A stretch of DNA of 15,311 bases, taken from B8-G4 sp033720735 (lineage in GTDB: Bacteria; Bacteroidota; Bacteroidia; Chitinophagales; Saprospiraceae). The stretch lies in NCBI GenBank assembly GCA_033720735.1, contig JAWWBX010000082.1, forward strand, positions 1 through 15,311, given 5' to 3'. A program made the translations under genes and the position numbers. Below, piece by piece: positions 1 through 7,128 of the stretch. How positions within the stretch are numbered: the stretch's first letter is position 1; each line of letters starts with the position of its first letter. The notes beneath the pieces are model-generated. The model saw only the letters and a list, made by a program, of their open reading frames with translations, was not told where the DNA came from and ran no database searches.

Positions 1-670
1 CCCAACTTGTATCCCGGAACACATGATGCAGGAGAGGAATGGTCGATTGCTCTGTTTCCACGGCCACGTGTTGTGCCGTATCCCGCACCAGCCAAATCGT
101 CGCCGCAAGTCCCAGCAAGACCAGAACGACACCCAGGTAGAAAGGGTACGGACGGGCACCATACTCAGCCGAGACCCAACCAGTGATAAAAGCCACAACC
201 CCGACGGCAAGATAGCCGGCCGCTTCGTTCAGCCCCATCGCCAGACCCCGGTGACGGTGACCAACGAGGTCGATCTTCATGATCACTGTACTGGACCAGC
301 ATAATCCCTGTTGCACCCCAAGCAGCACGTTGGCAGCCACGATCCAGGACCAGGCCGGAGCAAACATCAGGATAAAGGGAACCGGCAGCCCGGTGATCCA
401 TCCGATCAACAGCAGCTTGCGGCGTCCTACCCGGTCAGCCAGTCTTCCCATGTAATAATTGGTAAGGGCTTTCGTGACCCCGAAGACCACGATAAAGGAG
501 AGGATGGCCGTTCTGGCCGCAATGCCAAACTCACCCTCGGCAATTTCAGGCAGGATCGTGCGTTCGAGCCCCACCATGCCACCTACAAAAGCATTAACGA
601 TGATCAGCAACGTAAACTGCCGCCAGTTTGCCGCAAGGCCCAACCTGACCCGGTCACCTTCGGGCGACAT
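1..670 (-). CDS. MFS transporter, N-terminal half (runs off left edge)
   Basis: Partial gene; about 223 codons are visible and the C-terminal half lies beyond base 1. The product is a major facilitator superfamily permease of the inner membrane; its substrate cannot be told. Translation from the ATG at 670 gives several hydrophobic helices (roughly residues 18-36, 54-72, 86-104, 108-128, 148-166 and 176-195). Between helices 2 and 3 lies the classic MFS loop motif GRLADRVGRRK (residues 75-85). The charged stretch after about residue 195 fits the central cytoplasmic loop of a 12-helix permease. The start lies only 8 nt after the stop of the M20 peptidase gene, so the two are almost certainly co-transcribed, perhaps for uptake of peptidase products (inference). 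No Shine-Dalgarno sequence is visible, which is normal for Bacteroidota. The family call is firm, the substrate unknown. Confidence 0.85.
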   Translation of the reverse strand, partial: MSPEGDRVRLGLAANWRQFTLLIIVNAFVGGMVGLERTILPEIAEGEFGIAARTAILSFIVVFGVTKALTNYYMGRLADRVGRRKLLLIGWITGLPVPFILMFAPAWSWIVAANVLLGVQQGLCWSSTVIMKIDLVGHRHRGLAMGLNEAAGYLAVGVVAFITGWVSAEYGARPYPFYLGVVLVLLGLAATIWLVRDTAQHVAVETEQSTIPLLHHVFRDTSW

Positions 671-678
671 AGAGCCGG

Positions 679-2196
679 TCAGAGTGGTTGTGTGAGAATG
701 GCCAACATGGTCTTGATACCGTCGACATAGTTGCCGATACGCAAATTCTCATTCGGGCTATGCTGATTGTTGTCGCGATTGACAGTCGGAACGGTGACTG
801 CCGGAATGCCCAGGGTGGTCACAAACGGACTGATCGGGATCGATCCACCGGATGTCCGCAGCCTGATCGGCGGGGTGCCAAAGGCCCGGGTCAAGGCATC
901 TGAAAGCCAGACCCCGACTCGCGAATCAAATTCGGTCCGAAAGGCGAGGTACGAGGTCGTTGCTTCAAACTGACAAATGCGATCGTTGGTAAGCCGTTCT
1001 CTTTGTGTTGGCTTCCGGTCGAGGACCAGATATCCCTGATCTTCGATGTGAGCTCTCACCAGGCGTAACAATCGTTCGGGGTCGGACTCCCGGACCAGAC
1101 GGATATCGATCTCTGCAGTCGCCGTAGCCGGAACGATCGTTCGCTTTTCGTCTCCGACCCATCCCGAGGCCATGCCCCGCACATTGAGGGAGGGATATTG
1201 CAGTGCTTCCTGATAGGTCGGTGCAACCCGGTCCGGTGCGGCAATTCCGATCCTGGTCTGAATGTAGCGTTCGTCATCCGGCACCGCCCGCAGCACGGCG
1301 CGCGTTGCATCGTCGATGTTGATCCCGTCATAGAAGCCGGGTATGGTCACCCGACCATAATCATCCTTCATACTCGCAATCAGCCGCGACAGCCGCACGG
1401 CCGGGTTGGGGGCATAGTTGCCATAGTGTCCGCTGTGCTGTGGAAAGTTGGGCCCGAATACCGTCAGGGTGACGGTGGATATGCCCCGGGCACCAAAGGT
1501 CAGAGTGGGTTGGTTCGAAATATGGCGTGGTCCGTCGAAAATGATCAGCATATCCGCGGCCAGGGCATTACGGTATCTACCGACCGCCGCTGGTAAATGC
1601 GGCGAACCCAATTCTTCCTCAAAGTCCATGATCACTTTCATGTGAAAATTGGGCTCGAGGCGCTCGTCATCGATGGCGTCGATCGCCGCCAGGAACATGC
1701 TCACCGGCCCTTTGGCATCGGAAGCTGACCGCGCAAAGATCCGCCATTCAGGATCATACCCCGCGTGGATCCTTTGCCAGGGAATGATGTCCCAACCCCC
1801 ATCTGCGGCTTGCTGCTTGAGCTCGGCCCGATAGGGATCCTCTTGAAACCAATACTCCGGATCGACCGGTTGCCCGTCGATCTGCAGGTAGATGAGCACG
1901 GTGGCCGCTCCGGGAGTCGAAGTCTCCCGCGTCGCAAGCAGGAGTGGTGGCCCCCCCGTGGCAAGCGTCCGGGTGGCAAACCCGCGCGCGCTGAAAGCGT
2001 CATCGCACCATGCTACATTCCGCCGCACATGATCTTCGTAGTGAGCGTCATTGGGGATGCCTAATAATTCACGAAACGTGTCAAAGTGCTTCCGTGCATA
2101 TTGATCCGCAAGTGCATCAAGATCCTGCCCGTATATCGCCATGCCGCTGAACATGACCATCAAGGTCAGAGAGACGCTCCAAATTCTGGTTTTCAT
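679..2196 (-). CDS. Exported M20-family metallopeptidase homologue
   Basis: A 505-residue protein of the M20 (ArgE/DapE/carnosinase-like) zinc peptidase family. The start at 2196 is preferred over the in-frame ATG at 2214 because it gives a compact signal peptide (MKTR, then a hydrophobic core ending near AIYGQ, residues 1-24). Family motifs appear in order: the first metal region YLQIDGQP (103-110), SASDAKGP with bridging Asp160, DFEEELGSP with Glu193/Glu194, IIFDG with Asp221, the dimerisation-domain motif QHSGHYGN (253-260), and the last metal ligand His479 in NNQHSPNEN. The usual first-site histidine (HxDxQP) is Gln105 here, so metal site 1 may be altered or this may be a subfamily with a changed ligand. 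The protein should be periplasmic or surface-located and act on small peptides or N-acyl amino acids (family knowledge). It lies just upstream of the MFS gene, and divergent from the CHAT gene. Confidence 0.88.
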   Translation of the reverse strand: MKTRIWSVSLTLMVMFSGMAIYGQDLDALADQYARKHFDTFRELLGIPNDAHYEDHVRRNVAWCDDAFSARGFATRTLATGGPPLLLATRETSTPGAATVLIYLQIDGQPVDPEYWFQEDPYRAELKQQAADGGWDIIPWQRIHAGYDPEWRIFARSASDAKGPVSMFLAAIDAIDDERLEPNFHMKVIMDFEEELGSPHLPAAVGRYRNALAADMLIIFDGPRHISNQPTLTFGARGISTVTLTVFGPNFPQHSGHYGNYAPNPAVRLSRLIASMKDDYGRVTIPGFYDGINIDDATRAVLRAVPDDERYIQTRIGIAAPDRVAPTYQEALQYPSLNVRGMASGWVGDEKRTIVPATATAEIDIRLVRESDPERLLRLVRAHIEDQGYLVLDRKPTQRERLTNDRICQFEATTSYLAFRTEFDSRVGVWLSDALTRAFGTPPIRLRTSGGSIPISPFVTTLGIPAVTVPTVNRDNNQHSPNENLRIGNYVDGIKTMLAILTQPL

Positions 2197-2309
2197 AATG
2201 TCCGGTGTTTCCATGAAAATACAACGCCGGGGCTGATCTGCCGGGTGCGCATAATGAGGCCCCCCGGAGCAGGGCAGGCTTTGGCCAGCTCACTGTAATT
2301 TCTCCGCCG

Positions 2310-2317
2310 TATCTTTT
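2310..2317 (+). promoter_or_regulatory. Possible -7 box upstream of the CHAT gene
   Basis: TATCTTTT matches the Bacteroidota -7 consensus TAnnTTTG at all but the last base and lies just before the CHAT start at 2323. No TTG/TTTG sits at the usual 19-21 nt spacing; the TTG at 2281 is 26 nt away. The transcript would be nearly leaderless. This is a weak call. Confidence 0.2.
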
Positions 2318-2322
2318 CGGCC

Positions 2323-3669
2323 ATGACACGACCTGTTATCTACCTGGCGTTTGCCAACGACCGGGATCAGTACCTGCAGATGATCAATCAGGAGCGCAAA
2401 CAGATCAGCCGCGCGCTGCAGACACACAACAAAGAAGGACGGATCCAACTGGTCACGGAGGCCAGTTCGACGATCGAGGATATCTTCCAGGAGTTCCATA
2501 CGCACGACCATGAGGTCGCCATATTCCATTACGGCGGTCACGCCACAGGAACCCATCTTGTCCTCGAGGCCGCTGATGGCTCGTCTTCGGCAGCCCAGTC
2601 GACCGGGCTGGCCAGTCTGCTTGGGTCACAAAAGCAGCTCAAGCTTGTTTTCCTCAACGGATGCGCCACCAAAGATCAGGTCGAAGTACTGATCAACAAG
2701 GGTGTGCGCGCAGTGATCGCCACTTCGGTCAAGATCGATGATGGCATGGCCACCGAGTTTGCTGAACAGTTTTACAAGTCACTCGCCAATCACAGCACGA
2801 TCCGCGAATCCTTCGAGCGGGCCTCAGCGTTCATCAAGTCGAAATACGCCTCTGCCGAGATTGGCACATACGGCGGATCCCAGTTGGTCGAATGGATGGC
2901 CAAGCCCTCCGATGACCTCGCCTGGGGACTTTACATGCGCAATCCCGCCGACGATGTACTGGACTGGTCGATCCCCAGGGAAGCCCCGGTTGGTGCGCGG
3001 GAAGAAGGTGGAATCCGGTGGCTCAAGCCCGTGCTGATCGCGGGAGCCGTCCTGGCGGTTCCGGCCGCTATCATGACGATTAGTGGCTACAGCCTCAAGG
3101 AGCTGTTCGGGGGAGGATCGGCGGACACCGGCAGTCTGACAGTCTTTGTCCATGGCAAGGGCGGCAAAGGCGACAAGATCCTCACGGACAAGGGATCGGT
3201 CCGGCTGATTTACGGTGATGCGGACAAGATCGAGGCGATCGATGGGGAGGGAGAAGTGATCTTTACAGGGATCCCCAAAGCCTACTTCAACGGCAAGGAA
3301 CGGGTCCAATTGGAACTGACCGACCTTGAGAATGAGCCATACGCACCCACGGCACCCGATTCGCAATATGCTCTGGTCCAGGGGCAGGGCATCCACCTGG
3401 AGGTTGAGCTCGCAGGACTGGACAAGGTGTTCGGGATCGTCAAGGACGCCGAGAGTGGTCGCCTGCTCGACAGCGTGCGCGTGAGCATCCGCAATGTGGA
3501 GGCATACACGGACCGGAACGGGTGGTTCGAACTCCAGATCCCCGCTGAAATGCAAACACAGTTTCACACAGTCCGGGCATTCAAGGAAGGCTATCAGCTC
3601 TGGCAACAATCGAATATCCCGGCACAAACCGATCGCGAATTGCAGCTGCTGCTCAAACCGGAAGAATAA
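2323..3669 (+). CDS. CHAT (caspase-like) protein with TM helix and extracytoplasmic beta domain
   Basis: A 448-residue protein. Residues 1 to about 215 form a short-form CHAT domain, a caspase-fold cysteine protease family common in bacterial conflict and regulated-protease systems. The start PVIYLAFANDR is typical of the Bacteroidota version. The catalytic pair is visible as His73 in FHYGGHATG and Cys114 in LVFLNGCATKD. Helical CHAT core follows (about 143-176). One TM helix spans about 233-254. The rest is hydrophilic beta-rich sequence, with a carboxypeptidase-regulatory-like fold near 368-445 (VFGIVKDAESGRLLDSVRVS, then YTDRNGWFEL). There is no signal peptide, so the protease part should be cytoplasmic and the C-terminal part outside the membrane. 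It is the first gene of a same-strand cluster with the TPR and cyclase genes. Domain calls are firm; the substrate and the link to the neighbours are inference. Confidence 0.88.
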   Translation: MTRPVIYLAFANDRDQYLQMINQERKQISRALQTHNKEGRIQLVTEASSTIEDIFQEFHTHDHEVAIFHYGGHATGTHLVLEAADGSSSAAQSTGLASLLGSQKQLKLVFLNGCATKDQVEVLINKGVRAVIATSVKIDDGMATEFAEQFYKSLANHSTIRESFERASAFIKSKYASAEIGTYGGSQLVEWMAKPSDDLAWGLYMRNPADDVLDWSIPREAPVGAREEGGIRWLKPVLIAGAVLAVPAAIMTISGYSLKELFGGGSADTGSLTVFVHGKGGKGDKILTDKGSVRLIYGDADKIEAIDGEGEVIFTGIPKAYFNGKERVQLELTDLENEPYAPTAPDSQYALVQGQGIHLEVELAGLDKVFGIVKDAESGRLLDSVRVSIRNVEAYTDRNGWFELQIPAEMQTQFHTVRAFKEGYQLWQQSNIPAQTDRELQLLLKPEE

Positions 3670-3771
3670 TTGCATCGCTTCGTCGAGGGAACTCACCAGG
3701 GCCCGGGAAAGTTGGTATTTTGAACGCCGTAGCTCCTACTTGCGTGGCGGCTCAGGGTAAAGCAATCAGCA
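3670..3771 (+). other. CHAT-TPR intergenic leader with a possible hairpin
   Basis: This 102-nt gap separates the CHAT stop from the TPR start. It can fold as CGCC-GTAG (3725-3732), loop CTC, CTAC (3736-3739), then GGCG (3746-3749) after a 6-nt bulge. No poly-T follows, so it is not a convincing terminator, and no full promoter is visible. Read-through from the CHAT gene is plausible. Confidence 0.2.
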
Positions 3772-5955
3772 ATGACACCTCGTAATCTCTTACTCCTCCT
3801 GCTGGTGATGTTTGGTATGTCAACCACCGCACAGCAGGTCACGCTACAGGGTCGCGTCAGCTTGCACAACAGCAAGTACTCGACCGGCGAGATCCGGTAT
3901 GTGGACAATGCCCAGGTGATGGCGGCCTTCACGGCACCATCCGTTACCGACAATGAGGGGTCGTTCACCCTGGAGTTTGTTGGACTCGACGGCGGCACTT
4001 CAGTAAGTATCGACATTGACAAGAATGACCTCGAGGTCGTCAACAAGCGCGACCTCGATGATGTGGTGATCGGCAGAAAAACCCCGCTGCGCATCTATAT
4101 GGCCAGCAAAGGCCAGCTGCTCAAGAGCCAGACCGAGATCTATCAGATCAGCCTGGAATCACTGAATGCCAGCCACAACCGGCGGATCGAACAACTGAAG
4201 TCCGAAAGCGCCGAGAAGGATGCTTTGATCGCTGATTTGCAGGAAGAGTTCGGTCAGGAGCTCAAGGACCAGTACGAGGCCATCGAGCTGTTGGAAAGTC
4301 AGCTTGCGGAAGTGAAAAAACAGCTCGTGCCCATGGCGCAGGAGCTCGCCTATGTCAACCTTGATTTTGCTTCTGACCTGTACATCGAAGCATACGAGCA
4401 CTTCAGGAGCGGCGATATCGAGAAGGCTATTGCCGTCCTTGACGACGCCCAACTGGATCAGGCTGCTGCCGACGCGTTTGTCGCACTCGATGTGGCCGAA
4501 CGCATCAGTGGCAAGGCGCAGCAGGAATTACAGGGTGTCGTTGACGGATACAAACTCAAGTCGAAAGCCTACGCTTTGCGCTTTGAATATCGCAAGGCCG
4601 CCGAAGCACTCGAAAAAGCCATTGCCATTCAGAAGAAAGGGTTGCGCGGCAGCGAATTGGTCAATCTGCTGGTAGATGTCACCGATCTTTACAATGACAT
4701 GGCACGGCACGATACCGCTTTGGCCCGTATGAACACAGCCCTGGAAATCCAAACCAAAGAGCTGCCTGAGAGCGCACACGGTTTGTCCATCACCCACGAC
4801 AGACTCAGCGGCATTCACGTGGCATTGGGTGACTATGAAAAGGGATTGGATCACGCACAGCAGTCCCTGACGTTGGCGCAGGAGGTACTTGCGGGGGATC
4901 ATCCGGATCTCGCCGAGGCACATGCCTCCCTGAGCGTGGCCTACGGCAAACTCAAGAAGCTGGAGGAAGCGATGACCCACCAGCGCGAAGTCATCCGGAT
5001 CCGGAGCAAGATCGAGGATCTGAAGGAGTCCAAGCTGGGCAACGCGTTCAACCAGATGGCTGTATTGCAGGGTGGGTTGGGCAGATATGACTCAGCCCTT
5101 CACTACTTGCACAAAGCCCTTGATATCGAAAACATGGTCCTTGAACCAAACGACCCTACCCTTTCGCGGACTTACTCCAACCTCGGCACCATGTATCTGC
5201 GGAATGGCGACTTCGAAACCGGTTTGCAATACCACGAAAGGGCGTTGCAACTGCGCAAGGAAATGCTGGAGGCGGGGCATCCAATGATCGCCATGAGCCA
5301 TATCAATGTGGCCGTTGCCCATCGCACCATGGCAAGAGCCAAGGGAGACCAGAGCTACCTGGACACCGCATTGACCCATACGCTGGAAGGCATCCGAATC
5401 TTCGAATCTGCATACAAACCTGAACATCCGCGACTCGCCAGTGTCTACAGCAGCGCCACAACGATCTATCAGTCGCTCGGCCGTTACGAAGAAGCAATTA
5501 CCTATGCCATGAAAGGCCTGGACAACCTGAAGCAACGCGTGGAGCCAAACCATCCTGATTTCGCTACGGCATACAACAATATTTCGCGGGTGTACTCCGG
5601 CATGGGGGACTTTGAAACGGCACTGGAGTACGCCGAAAAGACGATTGAGATTGACGAAGCCACCTTGCCCCCCGACCATCCCTACCTGTCCATCTCATAC
5701 AATGGCGCTGCCACCATCTGCATGAAAACCGAGGAGTACAAGCGGGCGCTGGATTATGCGGAAAAGGGCATTGAAGTCAATATCAACCGGAAACCGGGCC
5801 GGAATCTGCTGGCCTCCTACCGGCTGGCCGCCTGCGCCAACGAACGGATGGGGAAGACAAGGAAGGCAGAGGAATACCATGCCCTTGCTGATGAGGTACG
5901 GGAGGCATTGGGTATCGAGCGGGAAGCCGACCCCTGCGCTGATCTCGTCCCGTAG
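3772..5955 (+). CDS. Exported beta-domain / coiled-coil / TPR protein
   Basis: A 727-residue protein. Residues 1-21 are a clear signal peptide (MTPRN, a Leu-rich core, then STTAQQ). Residues about 22-115 look like a carboxypeptidase-regulatory-like beta domain (TLQGRVSLH, TDNEGSFTLEFVGL, then LDDVVIGRKTPLRIYMASKG). A heptad-rich coiled coil follows at about 125-190. From about 198 to 707 there are roughly a dozen TPRs, many in the 42-residue kinesin-light-chain style with a DHPDLAEAHASL / EPNHPDFATAYNNIS type start. TPR arrays bind peptides or other proteins, so the likely role is a periplasmic or surface scaffold or sensor. It sits between the CHAT gene (102 nt upstream) and the cyclase gene (67 nt downstream). 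Its N-terminal domain is of the same broad class as the extracytoplasmic domain of the CHAT protein, suggesting that the two meet outside the membrane (inference). No enzyme motif is visible. Confidence 0.85.
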   Translation: MTPRNLLLLLLVMFGMSTTAQQVTLQGRVSLHNSKYSTGEIRYVDNAQVMAAFTAPSVTDNEGSFTLEFVGLDGGTSVSIDIDKNDLEVVNKRDLDDVVIGRKTPLRIYMASKGQLLKSQTEIYQISLESLNASHNRRIEQLKSESAEKDALIADLQEEFGQELKDQYEAIELLESQLAEVKKQLVPMAQELAYVNLDFASDLYIEAYEHFRSGDIEKAIAVLDDAQLDQAAADAFVALDVAERISGKAQQELQGVVDGYKLKSKAYALRFEYRKAAEALEKAIAIQKKGLRGSELVNLLVDVTDLYNDMARHDTALARMNTALEIQTKELPESAHGLSITHDRLSGIHVALGDYEKGLDHAQQSLTLAQEVLAGDHPDLAEAHASLSVAYGKLKKLEEAMTHQREVIRIRSKIEDLKESKLGNAFNQMAVLQGGLGRYDSALHYLHKALDIENMVLEPNDPTLSRTYSNLGTMYLRNGDFETGLQYHERALQLRKEMLEAGHPMIAMSHINVAVAHRTMARAKGDQSYLDTALTHTLEGIRIFESAYKPEHPRLASVYSSATTIYQSLGRYEEAITYAMKGLDNLKQRVEPNHPDFATAYNNISRVYSGMGDFETALEYAEKTIEIDEATLPPDHPYLSISYNGAATICMKTEEYKRALDYAEKGIEVNINRKPGRNLLASYRLAACANERMGKTRKAEEYHALADEVREALGIEREADPCADLVP

Positions 5956-6022
5956 CATCACCCTTTGCCTCGACCAGAATCGATCGCCATGAGCGTGTAA
6001 ATCATCCATTTATTTCCTTGAA

Positions 6023-7099
6023 ATGAAACACGTCAATCGCGTCTGGTGGCGCATGCAAATCAACAAGATTCTTTGGATCACCGCCATCTGGACGGTCGTT
6101 TCCGCCTCGATGGGAGTGCACCAGTGGACCGTGATGTATGAATCCGACTGCATCCCTCCTGCCTTCGATCTCGGAGTATTCATCCTCATCACCGCCGTCG
6201 TCGGCTGTATCGCCGGATTGATCGGCGGATCGACCGTCGTCATTTTTTTCGAACAATGGATCCGCAAGCTGGCCTACGGACGTGCAATCGCACTCATGCT
6301 GGTGATCTACTCGATCGTCTATCTGGTGATCGCGATCATCGCATTCTTCATTGTCAAGCAGACTGAAATGGGTCGAAACTTCGGGCTCAGCAGTTTATCT
6401 GAATTTATGTTCAGCATCGAGATGTTCAGTGATTACATCATCTGGATGATCGTAACAATCCTGACCGTGATCGGTCTGCTGGTGAATGACAAGTACGGAC
6501 CAGGTGTACTCAAGAAACTCCTGACCGGGCAGTATTTCAAACCAAAGCAAGAGGAACGGATCTTTATGTTCCTTGACCTGCGCAACTCGACGGCCATTGC
6601 CGAGCAATTGTCTCCGGAGATGTACTTCACCTTCCTGAAGGAGATATTGGAGGACATCACACAATCGATCCTCAACTCACGCGGTGAGATCTATCAATAT
6701 ATTGGCGACGAGGTGGTGATCAGCTGGACCATGCGACACGGTACGCAACACGCCAACTGTTTGCGTTGCTTCAAGGAAATACAGGCGGTACTCGACAAGA
6801 AGGCTGATGATTACTTGCAGAAGTTCGGCGTCAATCCGTCATTCAAGGCTGGCCTGCATACCGGCACCGTGATCGCCGGAGAGATCGGGGTGATCAAACG
6901 CGATGTAACCTATTCCGGTGATGTGCTGAATACCGCATCCCGCATCCAGGGCATGTGTAATACCCTCGGTGTCGATCTGTTGTTCTCTGAAAACCTGTGG
7001 GCAGCACTCAAGGTGCGCACGGTTTTGTTTACACCCAGGCAACTGGGTACCATACCACTTCGCGGCAAGACCGAGGAAACCACCCTCTATACGTTGTGA
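6023..7099 (+). CDS. Membrane class III adenylate/guanylate cyclase
   Basis: A 358-residue protein that makes a cyclic nucleotide second messenger from ATP or GTP. Residues 1 to about 158 hold four TM helices (about 14-33, 50-76, 88-111 and 137-154) with short loops. Residues about 177-350 are the catalytic class III cyclase domain, facing the cytoplasm. Both metal-binding Asp are present, Asp185 in FMFLDLRNST and Asp229 in YQYIGDEV, as are the transition-state residues Asn303 and Arg307 in VLNTASRIQ. Of the two purine-recognition positions, the usual Lys four residues before the second Asp is Gln225, and the usual Asp seven before Asn303 is Thr296. Thr there marks class IIIb enzymes; Gln leaves ATP versus GTP open. 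Class III domains act as dimers. It is the last gene of the CHAT-TPR-cyclase cluster and meets the 4Fe-4S gene tail to tail. Confidence 0.9.
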   Translation: MKHVNRVWWRMQINKILWITAIWTVVSASMGVHQWTVMYESDCIPPAFDLGVFILITAVVGCIAGLIGGSTVVIFFEQWIRKLAYGRAIALMLVIYSIVYLVIAIIAFFIVKQTEMGRNFGLSSLSEFMFSIEMFSDYIIWMIVTILTVIGLLVNDKYGPGVLKKLLTGQYFKPKQEERIFMFLDLRNSTAIAEQLSPEMYFTFLKEILEDITQSILNSRGEIYQYIGDEVVISWTMRHGTQHANCLRCFKEIQAVLDKKADDYLQKFGVNPSFKAGLHTGTVIAGEIGVIKRDVTYSGDVLNTASRIQGMCNTLGVDLLFSENLWAALKVRTVLFTPRQLGTIPLRGKTEETTLYTL

Positions 7100-7100
7100 T

Positions 7101-7114
7101 CGTGCGTAGGCACG
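7101..7114. terminator. Weak hairpin between convergent genes
   Basis: CGTGC-GTAG-GCACG forms a 5-bp stem with a 4-nt loop, centred in the 29-nt gap between the converging stop codons of the cyclase and 4Fe-4S genes. Placement suits a shared two-way terminator, but the stem is short and neither side has a T tract. Confidence 0.3.
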
Positions 7115-7128
7115 GCGGACCGGGCGAT

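Noticed and set aside
2824..3696. Long open frame (290 codons) antisense to the CHAT gene.
   Set aside because: It has no recognisable domain or sensible composition, and the opposite strand encodes a clear CHAT protein with intact catalytic motifs.
3699..3706. GGGCCC palindrome between the CHAT and TPR genes as a terminator.
   Set aside because: A simple 6-bp palindrome has no loop to form a hairpin and no T tract follows.
3716..3722. TATTTTG as a promoter for the TPR gene.
   Set aside because: It is one base short of the TAnnTTTG spacing and no -33 element lies at the right distance.
2323..7099. CRISPR type III-E link for the CHAT and TPR genes.
   Set aside because: No CRISPR repeats or cas genes are in the window, and the TPR protein is exported, so it cannot be the cytoplasmic TPR-CHAT partner of that system.
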